A stretch of DNA of 64,000 nucleotides from Strigamia acuminata (Eukaryota > Arthropoda > Chilopoda > Geophilomorpha > Linotaeniidae). The notes under the pieces are model-generated. The model worked only from the letters and a program-made list of their open reading frames with translations, did not search any database and was not told the origin of the DNA. A program made the position numbers and the translations under genes. The first letter of the stretch is position 1, and each line of letters begins with the position of its first letter. Where the stretch lies: the NCBI GenBank assembly GCA_949358305.1, contig OX442317.1, positions 14,946,491-15,010,490 of the forward strand, written 5' to 3'. Shown here piece by piece: positions 35,584-47,359 of this stretch.

Positions 35584-37093
35584 TGTTGCGGTCGGTCAAC
35601 ACGAATATAGAAGAAATGGGCATTTGCGGTTTGAAATTCCCGCCACTATGATTTGATGATCGTATAGAAATGTACGTACATAAACCGTGCTGGAAACCAC
35701 AATATTCACTCCCGAATCCATTGTTGCACGAGGAGAAAGCATTAGAGAGCACTGTTGCAAGGTATCCCAGTGCTTGTTTATCCATAAGCCAGCGGGGAAA
35801 TGGTTTTACTACTCCCGACACATTGGAAAAGATGGCGGAAATAATGTTAAACACGAGCTAAAATTCAACAACTTCTTTAATGAACGGTTAGATGATAACT
35901 GAATAAAATACACGAATGTAATTGGCCCTCAAGGGAGCCGCACATGCGCAATACCGAAAATGGCACGCGCCGAGCCGATTAGCGGCGAAATACAGACACA
36001 AAATTCTCCGTTGTCATGGCAACGGAGGAAAAAGAAATACAGGCAAAGTTGACAAATTGTGAAATTAGCACGGATTACAGTTTGTAATATATCAAAATGA
36101 CCGCAAGAATGCAGTGAATAAAAAAGCTAATCATAACAATTCGATTCAATAAGTAAAACAATGAAAACGAAGCACAAAACAATGATCGTGTAGCAGACGA
36201 TCGCGATAGCCAATCACAAGCAAGTACGATGACGTAACCGTAAGATTTGAATTTAAAATGGCTTTAAAACACAAAATAACATAAGAATGCAGGTTAAAAA
36301 ACATCGTAATGGAAAAGTATAATCAATTCAATCAATATACATCGCAAACAAATTGAAATAAAAACGAATTACCGATAAATTCCAACATGGCGGCCTCGAA
36401 CGTCATATTGGCGGTAAAACCAGTACATTTGAAATTAGATACACAGAATGTTAATAAAAACCACATAGGAATGTTAAATAAAATTAGGAAATGTTATTTC
36501 CTGCACAAAATCACACTATTTATTCAACACAACACTTTGAAATAGATCGTAAGCCGCACGAACCGAACATTATCGGCCGCGCCCATGCGGTGGCCGACAA
36601 CGAACGTTCGCACTGACGAAACGAAAACACTTGGGCAAATAAAAAGCACACCAGTAGAAAGAGCGTACTTAAATTAGTAGAAAACAACATCAAATCGAAT
36701 TCTTAACAATTCGGAAAGGTAAAAACGAAACGTTAGAAGTTCAATCGCAACGAAACTAGTAAATGAAAAGTGACGTCACGCGTGTAGCGCAACTGAACTG
36801 CACTTCGACGAATGTACTTAAAATTGCCGAAAATCATGAAAATGCATAAGAAATCAATGAGATATGACACAAAGCATAGAAAACACTTGAAATAACAGTA
36901 AATAAAAATGCAATATCAACACAAAAGACACTAAAATTACTGAAAACACTAGAAAATGTTTTAATAAGATAAAACCTGAAAAGCAATAAATGAAAATATT
37001 AGGCAAAAACTCAATTACACTATGAATATTTATTATGACATAAAACACAGTAATAAATGCAATTTCCAAAATATTTCCACGTTGTTTGCAACA
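35584..37093 (-). repeat. BEL element 5' LTR (1510 bp)
   Basis: Direct repeat of 27836-29345. It is 5' because the polyprotein and primer-binding site lie to its left on the minus strand. It should hold the promoter of the element; candidate sites are the X-box palindrome at 36007-36028 and the CRE at 36771-36778. Confidence 0.95.
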
Positions 37094-38789
37094 TGAGATC
37101 AAAAGTTTATTCTTTCAAATTATTGCTTGGATGTTGCTAAAACTTACATTGAAGCTTTCTACTAAGGTTTAAACACTATTTCAGAACATTCAGAAACATT
37201 GGTCTTGTGATGTTTGTGCTAAGTCAACTGTGATGTCAAATGGGATCAAAAGTTTATTCTTCCAAATCATTGCTTGGATGTTGCTAAAACTTACATTGAA
37301 GCCTTCTACTAAGGTTTAAACACTATTTCAGAACATTCAGAGACATTGGTCTTGTGATGTTTGTGCTAAGTCAACTGTGATGTCAAATGAGATCAAAAGT
37401 TTATTCTTTCAAATCATTGCTTGGATGTTGCTAAAACTTACATTAAAGCTTTCTACTAAGGTTTAAACACTATTTCAGAACATTTAGAGACATTGGTCTT
37501 GTGATGTTTGTGCTAAGTCAACTGTGATGAGATCAAAAGTCTATTCTCCAAAATCATTGCTTGGATGTTGCTAAAACTTACATTGAAGCCTTCTACTAAG
37601 GTTTAAACACTATTTCAGAACATTCAGACACATTGGTCTTGTGGTGTTTGTGCTAAGTCAACTGTGACGTCAAATAAGATCAAAAGTTTATTCTTTCAAA
37701 TCATTGCTTGGATGTTGCTAAAACTTACATTAAAGCTTTCTACTAAGGTTTAAACACTATTTCAGAACATTCAGAGACATTGGTCTTGTGATGTTTGTGC
37801 TAAGTCAACTGTGATGAGATCAAAAGTCTATTCTCCCAAATCATTGCTTGGATGTTGCTAAAACTTACATTGAAGCCTTCTACTAAGGTTTAAACACTAT
37901 TTCAGAACATTCAGAGACATTGGTCTTGTGATGTTTGTGCTAAGTCAACTGTGATGAGATCAAAAGTCTATTCTCCCAAATCATTGCTTGGATGTTGCTA
38001 AAACTTACATTGAAGCCTTCTACTAAGGTTTAAACACTATTTCAGAACATTCAGAGACATTGGTTTGTGGTGTTTGTGCTAAGTCAACTGTGACGTCAGA
38101 TGAGATCAAAAGTTTATTCTTTCAAATTATTGCTTGGATGTTGCTAAAACTTACATTGAAGCTTTCTACTAAGGTTTAAACACTATTTCAGAACATTCAG
38201 AAACATTGGTCTTGTGATGTTTGTGCTAAGTCAACTGTGATGTCAAATGGGATCAAAAGTTTATTCTTCCAAATCATTGCTTGGATGTTGCTAAAACTTA
38301 CATTGAAGCCTTCTACTAAGGTTTAAACACTATTTCAGAACATTCAGAGACATTGGTCTTGTGATGTTTGTGCTAAGTCAACTGTGATGTCAAATGAGAT
38401 CAAAAGTTTATTCTTTCAAATCATTGCTTGGATGTTGCTAAAACTTACATTAAAGCTTTCTACTAAGGTTTAAACACTATTTCAGAACATTTAGAGACAT
38501 TGGTCTTGTGATGTTTGTGCTAAGTCAACTGTGATGAGATCAAAAGTCTATTCTCCAAAATCATTGCTTGGATGTTGCTAAAACTTACATTGAAGCCTTC
38601 TACTAAGGTTTAAACACTATTTCAGAACATTCAGACACATTGGTCTTGTGGTGTTTGTGCTAAGTCAACTGTGACGTCAAATAAGATCAAAAGTTTATTC
38701 TTTCAAATCATTGCTTGGATGTTGCTAAAACTTACATTAAAGCTTTCTACTAAGGTTTAAACACTATTTCAGAACATTCAGAGACATTG

Positions 38790-41700
38790 GTCTTGTGATG
38801 TTTGTGCTAAGTCAACTGTGATGAGATCAAAAGTCTATTCTCCCAAATCATTGCTTGGATGTTGCTAAAACTTACATTGAAGCCTTCTACTAAGGTTTAA
38901 ACACTATTTCAGAACATTCAGAGACATTGGTCTTGTGATGTTTGTGCTAAGTCAACTGTGATGAGATCAAAAGTCTATTCTCCCAAATCATTGCTTGGAT
39001 GTTGCTAAAACTTACATTGAAGCCTTCTACTAAGGTTTAAACACTATTTCAGAACATTCAGAGACATTGGTTTGTGGTGTTTGTGCTAAGTCAACTGTGA
39101 TGTCAAATGAGATCAAAAATTTATTCTTTCAAATTATTGCTTGGATGTTGCTAACACTTACATTGAAGCCTTCTACTAAGGTTTAAACACTATTTCAGAA
39201 CATTCAGAGACATTGGTCTTGTGATGTTTGTGCTGAGTCAACTGTGATGTCAAATGAGATCAAAAGTTTATTCTTTCAAATCATTGCTTGGATGTTGCTA
39301 AAACTTACATTAAAGCCTTCTACTAAGGTTTAAACACTATTTCAGAACATTCAGAGACATTGGTCTTGTGATGTTTGTGCTAAGTCAACTGTGATGAGAT
39401 CAAAAGTCTATTCTCCAAAATCATTGCTTGGATGTTGCTAAAACTTACATTGAAGCCTTCTACTAAGGTTTAAACACTATTTCAGAACATTCAGAGACAT
39501 TGGTTTGTGGTGTTTGTGCTAAGTCAACTGTGATGTCAAATGAGATCAAAAGTTTATTCTTTCAAATTATTGCTTGGATGTTGCTAAAACTTACATTGAA
39601 GCCTTCTACTAAGGTTTAAACACTATTTCTGAACATTCAGAGACATTGGTCTTGTGGTGTTTGTGCTAAGTCAACTGTGATGTCAAATGAGATCAAAAGT
39701 TTATTCTTTCAAATTATTGCTTGGATGTTGCTAAAACTTACATTGAAGCTTTCTACTAAGGTTTAAACACTATTTCAGAACATTCAGAGACATTGGTTTG
39801 TGGTGTTTGTGCTAAGTCAACTGTGATGTCAAATGAGATCAAAAGTTTATTCTTTCAAATTATTGCTTGGATGTTGCTAAAACTTACATTGAAGCCTTCT
39901 ACTAAGGTTTAAACACTATTTCTGAACATTCAGAGACATTGGTCTTGTGGTGTTTGTGCTAAGTCAACTGTGATGTCAAATGAGATCAAAAGTTTATTCT
40001 TTCAAATTATTGCTTGGATGTTGCTAAAACTAACATTGAAGCCTTCTACTAAGGTTTAAACACTATTTCAGAACATTCAGAGACATTGATCTTGTGGTGT
40101 TTGTGCTAAGTCAACTGTGATGAGATCAAAAGTCTATTCTCCCAAATCATTTCTTGGATGTTGCTAAAACTTACATTAAAGCTTTCTACTAAGGTTTAAA
40201 CACTATTTCAGAACATTCAGAGACATTGGTCTTGTGATGTTTGTGCTAAGTCAACTGTGATGAGATCAAAAGTCTATTCTCCCAAATCATTGCTTGGATG
40301 TTGCTAAAACTTACATTAAAGCTTTCTACTAAGGTTTAAACACTATTTCAAAACATTCAGAGACATTGGTCTTGTGATGTTTGTGCTAAGTCAACTGTGA
40401 TGAGATCAAAAGTCTATTCTCCCAAATCATTGCTTGGATGTTGCTAAAACTTACATTGAAGCCTTCTACTAAGGTTTAAACACTATTTCAGAACATTCAG
40501 AGACATTGGTTTGTGGTGTTTGTGCTAAGTCAACTGTGATGTCAAATGAGATCAAAAATTTATTCTTTCAAATTATTGCTTGGATGTTGCTAACACTTAC
40601 ATTGAAGCCTTCTACTAAGGTTTAAACACTATTTCAGAACATTTAGAGACATTGGTCTTGTGATGTTTGTGCTAAGTCAACTGTGATGTCAAATGAGATC
40701 AAAAGTTTATTCTTTCAAATCATTGCTTGGATGTTGCTAAAACTTACATTAAAGCCTTCTACTAAGGTTTAAACACTATTTCAGAACATTCAGAGACATT
40801 GGTCTTGTGATGTTTGTGCTAAGTCAACTGTGATGAGATCAAAAGTCTATTCTCCAAAATCATTGCTTAAATGTTGCTAAAACTTACATTGAAGCCTTCT
40901 ACTAAGGTTTAAACACTATTTCAGAACATTCAGACACATTGGTCTTGTGGTGTTTGTGCTAAGTCAACTGTGACGTCAAATGAGATCAAAAGTTTATTCT
41001 TTCAAATTATTGCTTGGATGTTGCTAAAACTTACATTGAAGCTTTCTACTAAGGTTTAAACACTATTTCAGAACATTCAGAAACATTGGTCTTGTGATGT
41101 TTGTGCTAAGTCAACTGTGATGTCAAATGGGATCAAAAGTTTATTCTTCCAAATCATTGCTTGGATGTTGCTAAAACTTACATTGAAGCCTTCTACTAAG
41201 GTTTAAACACTATTTCAGAACATTCAGAGACATTGGTCTTGTGATGTTTGTGCTAAGTCAACTGTGATGTCAAATGAGATCAAAAGTTTATTCTTTCAAA
41301 TCATTGCTTGGATGTTGCTAAAACTTACATTAAAGCTTTCTACTAAGGTTTAAACACTATTTCAGAACATTTAGAGACATTGGTCTTGTGATGTTTGTGC
41401 TAAGTCAACTGTGATGAGATCAAAAGTCTATTCTCCCAAATCATTGCTTGGATGTTGCTAAAACTTACATTGAAGCCTTCTACTAAGGTTTAAACACTAT
41501 TTCAGAACATTCAGAGACATTGGTCTTGTGATGTTTGTGCTAAGTCAACTGTGATGAGATCAAAAGTCTATTCTCCCAAATCATTGCTTGGATGTTGCTA
41601 AAACTTACATTGAAGCCTTCTACTAAGGTTTAAACACTATTTCAGAACATTCAGAGACATTGGTTTGTGGTGTTTGTGCTAAGTCAACTGTGATGTCAAA

Positions 41701-42575
41701 TGAGATCAAAAATTTATTCTTTCAAATTATTGCTTGGATGTTGCTAACACTTACATTGAAGCCTTCTACTAAGGTTTAAACACTATTTCAGAACATTCAG
41801 AGACATTGGTCTTGTGATGTTTGTGCTGAGTCAACTGTGATGTCAAATGAGATCAAAAGTTTATTCTTTCAAATCATTGCTTGGATGTTGCTAAAACTTA
41901 CATTAAAGCCTTCTACTAAGGTTTAAACACTATTTCAGAACATTCAGAGACATTGGTCTTGTGATGTTTGTGCTAAGTCAACTGTGATGAGATCAAAAGT
42001 CTATTCTCCAAAATCATTGCTTGGATGTTGCTAAAACTTACATTGAAGCCTTCTACTAAGGTTTAAACACTATTTCAGAACATTCAGAGACATTGGTTTG
42101 TGGTGTTTGTGCTAAGTCAACTGTGATGTCAAATGAGATCAAAAGTTTATTCTTTCAAATTATTGCTTGGATGTTGCTAAAACTTACATTGAAGCCTTCT
42201 ACTAAGGTTTAAACACTATTTCTGAACATTCAGAGACATTGGTCTTGTGGTGTTTGTGCTAAGTCAACTGTGATGTCAAATGAGATCAAAAGTTTATTCT
42301 TTCAAATTATTGCTTGGATGTTGCTAAAACTTACATTGAAGCTTTCTACTAAGGTTTAAACACTATTTCAGAACATTCAGAGACATTGGTTTGTGGTGTT
42401 TGTGCTAAGTCAACTGTGATGTCAAATGAGATCAAAAGTTTATTCTTTCAAATTATTGCTTGGATGTTGCTAAAACTTACATTGAAGCCTTCTACTAAGG
42501 TTTAAACACTATTTCTGAACATTCAGAGACATTGGTCTTGTGGTGTTTGTGCTAAGTCAACTGTGATGTCAAATG
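38790..42575. repeat. Higher-order repeat: 2593-bp unit (~18 monomers)
   Basis: GCTGAGTCAAC recurs at 39232 and 41825, and the AATG insertion site of B at 42572 corresponds to 39979, both at 2593 bp. The second copy starts near 41383. It is broken by elements B and C and resumes at 51206 and 60458, where the TTGATCTTG and CTTAAATG variants follow in the same order. One 140-bp monomer of copy 1 (about 40241-40380) is missing from copy 2. Confidence 0.82.
42572..42575. repeat. Target-site duplication of element B (AATG)
   Basis: AATG is repeated at 51206-51209. Removing the element restores GTCAAATGAGATC. Confidence 0.87.
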
Positions 42576-44154
42576 TGTTGCGAGCAAGAACGCAACAAAA
42601 AGGATCTGGAGATTTCACGTTGTTCATCTTCTGAAAGAAAGAAAAGGCTTTTTAATTTTGTTGTCAAGTTTAGATAGATTTTTAACACATATCTGACATG
42701 CCCAGTTGGTTTGCCGCTTTGTTGTCACGATCCTGGTAGTTCAAGAGGGTTGTCACTTCGCCTGCCACACCTGGAATGTTTGAAAGTTGTGTTTTTAGTC
42801 TTTTGTAATTAATTTATGTGTCTTTTTCACGTTTCTGAGTTATTTCTAGTATTTGTAAGTTCTCTCCTGTTTCCAGTTCACTTGCGAAGGAGATAGGCGT
42901 GCATCGGCAAGATGGCCGCCATAGCGCAAGTGAACTGGGAGATGGGAAGAACCTGAAATAAGCACAATTGTAGTTTTTGGTGCTTATTTTGCTTGTGATT
43001 TAATTTATACTAACTTGTATTGGTGTTTAAGGTAGTCCACAGGTGTCTTGGGTCGCTGGATGGGCGTTGGACATCGTTTGTGAGCGTTTGCGAGCGTCGG
43101 GCGTGAGCGTACGCCTTGCGACGCCTCTCGTGGTCGTGTGGGTCCTGCAAATGAGTTGAATTGGTCGGGTTTCAATGCCCAAGCACTGGGAAAGCTGTAC
43201 TGACCGTTCTAAGACGCAGATCCATCGTTGAGAAGGCCTGTGAGTCGCTCGCGACCTTGTTTGGCTCCATTCACGTCATTTTAGCAGTTGCATGGTCGCC
43301 ATCTTGGATTTGGTGCTGCACTGTTGCCCTGTTATTATTTCTTTTGGGGTTTTGAGGAGACCTGGACATAGGGAATATTTACTAGTTATTGTTTGTATAA
43401 ATTACCAATATTAAGGGTTGTTAATCTAAGCTTTTACCTTTGTTATTGTATGGTTGTTACGGGTTAAGGTTTGTGACACTTTGCGCCCTCTTTTGGTGGC
43501 AATTGGGGTTTGGGCTCAGCATTGTGTTTTGAGTGCAGTTAATGTTAGTTTTAGCCTTTGAATTATCTGTTAAGTTTGAGTGAAGTGCTGTTTGCACAGG
43601 TCATACTGTTTTCAAGGTGTTAGGTTAAGTTTTGCCTTTATTTATGTTAAGTTTGACATCTGTTGTCTATATACGGAAACCTTGTTGGCACTATTGTTAT
43701 TATTCAAATCTGTATTGTTTGGTCACTGACATTTATTGTAATCAGGTGACCAGTTGTTAAGAGTAGGTTGCTAAAGAAGCAACTCAGTTGTTATCAGTTG
43801 TTAAGTATTAAAGCCAGTTGATGTTTTTCCTCCTTCTTTGGATAAATTATTCCTGGGTTTATTTTACTTCAATAAACAGGATGACTTGTGAGTAGAGAGC
43901 TTTGCCTGCTCTCCTCCTCCCTGGGAGCACAGAATTTCTACCCAGCAGCTAAAGAGGTTTTGCCAATCACTTCATCTAAATGCAGTTAGGCCTAGTTTCA
44001 TGCAGTCAGGCCTAATCCTTCTTCAAGTTAGGCTTGGGCTCAGAGAAAGGATTTCAGCTTGTTTCATCAACCACTATACAGTCTCGGGCGGTTTCCAGAG
44101 TTTGGTGACCAATTCGCCAGTCCTCCCCTGTGAGATCCAAGGTTGTTTGCTACA
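42576..44154 (+). repeat. Element B 5' LTR (1579 bp)
   Basis: Direct repeat of 49627-51205 at offset 7051. A 64-codon frame at 43161-43355 recurs in the second LTR and in element C; it has no recognisable domain and I treat it as chance. ATTAAA at 43807-43812 and AATAAA at 43871-43876 are candidate polyadenylation signals. Confidence 0.92.
42873..42938. other. LTR hairpin with 14-bp perfect stem, element B
   Basis: CCAGTTCACTTGCG (42873-42886) pairs with CGCAAGTGAACTGG (42925-42938) around a 38-nt loop holding CAAGATGGCCGCCAT, a YY1-like site. The second copy is at 49924-49989. Confidence 0.8.
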
Positions 44155-44167
44155 GGGAGCTGTTTTT

Positions 44168-44188
44168 TGGTACCGTGATTCCAGGATT
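44168..44188 (+). promoter_or_regulatory. Candidate primer-binding site, element B
   Basis: TGGTA, CCGTGA, TT, CCAGGATT follow the LTR after 13 nt. This is the same sequence as in A and C, and close to the BEL site. Confidence 0.6.
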
Positions 44189-46899
44189 TCGTGCACGTGT
44201 GTACAGCGCGCATGGAAAAGAGGTCATTTGGATGTTCAGCAAGTGATTCAAGTGGGTTGGTGCGTGCCAGTTGGTTCGTTTGTACGGCTGGTTCCGTGAG
44301 CGGCCGGCATCAAGTGCGCACGCCAGAGAGTCACGTGAGAGCGGCCATTGACGTCCTGAGTCTGCCAAGTCAAACACAACGCAATGTGCAAGTTGAACAG
44401 CTACAGCCTGAAAGAAGAAGAACGTTTTTAGTTATTAAAGTGTATTTTTGGTGGGCTGTTTTCTGGGTTTTTGATGTGTTCCTTCTGGGGGGAGGGGAAG
44501 TGTGCTTTTTTGTATTTAAGTTAGCGTTTAAGTTTTGCACTCCATATAACTGCTTAAAGCAGGGGAGTTTCTGTTTGAATTAAGTTAGAATTTAGTTTTG
44601 CCTGCCTGTTGTTGAGCTTGTCCAGGAGGTGTCAGTGTGGTGTGTACGAGTCAAGTCAAGCTGAGCGGGACAATGCAATTGTCTTCAAGGAGCTTGTGGT
44701 TGCAAGGTCGCATCATGTGGTTGGCACATCAGGACGATGAAGACGGCTGGACAGTTAGCGGTGCAAGCGGGTTGCTGGTCGGTGCAGACAAGTCAAATAA
44801 CAAGTCACGCTCCAGTCAACTGAGCATTAACGCCAAGTCGTACGGGAAGGTGGACGCCTGCCGTCAGGGCAGAAAAGAAAGAAGACAAGCTTTGCTTTTA
44901 TTAGTTTAGAAAGAAGTTTGTTAAGATTGAGAGTTTTATCCAGGTGCTTTTGCGGTGTTTGGTTTTTTGGTTTTGAAGTTGATACAGGCAGTTATGTTTA
45001 ACGTTTTACTGTGTGAGCAGACTCGGTGCTTTGCGTGGGAGCGACCTGAGAGTATGGTCCCCTTGCTCAAGCAATTTGAGAAAGAGCCACGCTCCTGAAT
45101 TTTTGAAATAAGTTTGGTTATAATATTTTGAAAGGCTGTAAGCACTTGGACACTTCTCTCAGTCTAAAATTTTGTTTGCTTGTGTTTGAAGTTCTTTCTA
45201 GCTTTAAGAGTTGATTAAGTTTTGAGGTCAGGTCTATTGTGAACTGTTAGGTTGACTGACGGCAGATTGGCCATGTTTGAGGCTGATGAGAAGCGGTCCC
45301 GCGCTCGTTTGCTTGTTCTTTCGGTTGTGGCAATCGAGTGGTCGCTCCTTCTCCCCTACTACACTCAGCCAGTTATATTGGGTTGCGTGGGAGAGTGGAG
45401 GCGAGGGATCCCGTCTCAATGGCCGCCGTGTTTGTCCGCCAGCCTTTCAGTGGACTGACCACATGGAAGAGTGCGTTTTGATTGTATTTTGGGGGACTTC
45501 CGTATTATTTAGTTGATTGTTTAAGCAGGTGTTAGTGTGTGAGGTTTTTCAGAAGAACCTGTGCGTGGGTTGAGATAAGATAAGCCACACTAGCTGTTTA
45601 ATTAGAGAAAGCGGAAATTTAGGAATCAGTCCTCCATTCAGTCTCGTTTGTGATAAAAGGTTTTTGAGAAGTTACTGCTAAGAATTTGTAGATGTTCCCA
45701 CTTCCAGCGTGTTGTACCTTTGTTTTAGTGCGTTCACAATTGGTTAGGAAGTTTGGATGCGTTACTGGGTTTGTCATTATTTTCTCGGGGTAAACCTTTT
45801 AGTTATAAGTTAGTTCAGAGTTTTGGGGAAAATTGCTTGTTAAGTTCGCAGCCACCAAGCGTCTTTGCGAGGGCGCTTGTAGATCAGTTGGGTGGGTACC
45901 CCCCTTTTTGGAAAGTTAGTTACTGCATGTTGGGGCTTGTTCAGGGTGAAACGATCGTCCATTAGGGTCAGTCTTTCAAATTCGAGACAATTGATGTTAG
46001 TAAGTGCAGTCTCCACCTTGCACATTGTGTGGTTGGAAGGGGTATAAGGGCGCTTAATTGATCAGATCAGGGTTGTAAGAGCATTTTTCGAGACTCCAAA
46101 GTTGTAGAATTAGATATTAGAGGTTAACAGTCTTTAAATTTATTTTTTATTGAAAGTTGTCTTTATAAGAAATAGAAAGTTACATATTCGGGTTTTTTTT
46201 TTGTGCGATTAGTTAACCTGCTTGTTCGAGCACCCATTTGGCGCTTAGCCATTTGCGGTTGGCGGAGCAGAGTGCCGCGTTGACGAATGGAACAATGGTT
46301 GGTCAGCAAAGCCAGCGAGAGAGGTAGTGTTTGAGGATGTTTTAGAATTTCATTTTTGGAAAAAGAAACGCAGCACTTCTCTCTCTTTTGAAGACTTGTT
46401 GTTCCTGCGGTTTAAGTTAAGATAGTTTTCCGAATTTGTTTCTTAGGGAATTTAGTTGTAGCATAGTTAAGTAGTCCACTCACAATGGATTCCAGTGTTG
46501 TCCCACACTCAGTTCTTGGATACATTCTGGGACTGGGGTTCAAAGAGCCAAGGCCTATTGCCTTGCAGTCAGAGTGGCAGTAGGAGAAGAAAGAGGACAA
46601 TAAGCCCCGTTGGTTCGGATTAAGGTTAGAAAGAGCCAAAGAGAGATAAGTCTTATTTGTCAAAACAGAAAAGAGAGGTTGTTGAAGTACGCCGATAGGG
46701 CGGGGCATTCGTCAGTCAACCCTCAAATTCCCAAAGCTGCCTCGTGACGTTGCAATGTGTAACGTGATAAGCATGTGAGATCTCGTTACAAGAGTCGCGT
46801 TGGATAGGGAATTAGCATTAACATGTGAGTGTTGAGTTAACGGTCACTTGCATAGGTTTATTTTGCACTGCTAACCAAAGTCAGTCGAACTGAACAATA

Positions 46900-47039
46900 G
46901 AAAAAGGGCTTTAGTCGGTTAACAGTTGGTCCGTCGAACCCCGAGTTGGAAAAAATGGCTTTAGTCGGTTAACAGTTGGTCCGTCAAACCCAAAGAAAAA
47001 GGTTTTAGTTGGTTAACGGTGGCCCAACAAACCCATAGA
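46900..47039. repeat. Minisatellite, ~46-50 bp GTTAAC units, 3 copies
   Basis: Three units carry GAAAAA, TTTAGT, GGTTAAC and a CC-rich end. Homologous to 6901-7050 (A) and 56077-56226 (C). Confidence 0.8.
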
Positions 47040-47056
47040 AAAAGCATTTAGAGAGT

Positions 47057-47240
47057 CTTAAGCGGATGATAGTTAAGTCAGTCAGGCTTAAGCAATTAGA
47101 TGGTCTTAAGCGGATGATAGTTCAGTCCGTCAGGCTTAAGCGAATAAGAGGTTTTTTAAGCGGATGATAGTTAAGTCCGTCAGGCTTAAGCGAATTAGAG
47201 GTTCTTAAGCGATTGATAGTTTAGTCTATCAGGCTTAAGC
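47057..47240. repeat. Minisatellite, 48-50 bp CTTAAG units, 4 copies
   Basis: CTTAAG-type unit starts lie at 47057, 47105, about 47155 (TTTAAG) and 47204, followed by GATGATAG or GATTGATAG, AGTC and CAGGCTTAAGC. Element A has one unit fewer. Confidence 0.85.
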
Positions 47241-47332
47241 AAGCACTTTTGTGCAAGCATTAGGGTTAGTGAAAGGTTAGGAGCCCAGAAGCAGAGTTCT
47301 TTCACTTTCTCGGTTGTTCTAGGACAGGGTAC

Positions 47333-47359
47333 ACTCGCCCTTAGTGACAAGGTGCGAGT
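47333..47359. other. Small conserved hairpin, element B interior
   Basis: ACTCGC and GCGAGT arms with an inner CCTT/AAGG stem, identical in A and C. Confidence 0.5.

Larger units (their letters stand above)
27836..37093 (-). mobile_element. Intact BEL/Pao LTR retrotransposon
   Basis: This is a 9258-bp element with two 1510-bp LTRs, ends TGTTGC...GCAACA, and a 4-bp target duplication TGAG. It encodes a single 1746-aa polyprotein with the BEL/Pao domain order. The two LTRs showed no difference where I compared them, and the frame is open throughout, so it is young and possibly active. No env-like frame follows the integrase; only 60 bp separate the stop codon from the 3' LTR. The family is metazoan-specific. 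Confidence 0.96.
37094..42575. repeat. Satellite array, segment 3 (about 38 monomers)
   Basis: It continues the monomer cut by the BEL insertion in the same orientation. The first part repeats the 1007-bp unit (37629/38636). The later part carries the 2593-bp unit. Two monomers carry an AP-1-type TGAGTCA (39234-39240 and 41827-41833), as does one in segment 1 at 2456-2462. Confidence 0.98.

Noticed and set aside
34778-35854. 358-codon frame as a separate gene of the BEL element
   Set aside because: It starts inside the LTR, has no recognisable domain, is out of frame with the polyprotein, and no known BEL protein precedes Gag. Kept only as a finding.
43161-43355. 64-codon frame repeated four times in the B and C LTRs as a conserved small protein
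   Set aside because: The four copies are LTR duplicates of near-identical elements, so identity does not show selection. In A the homologous segment is not kept as the same frame.
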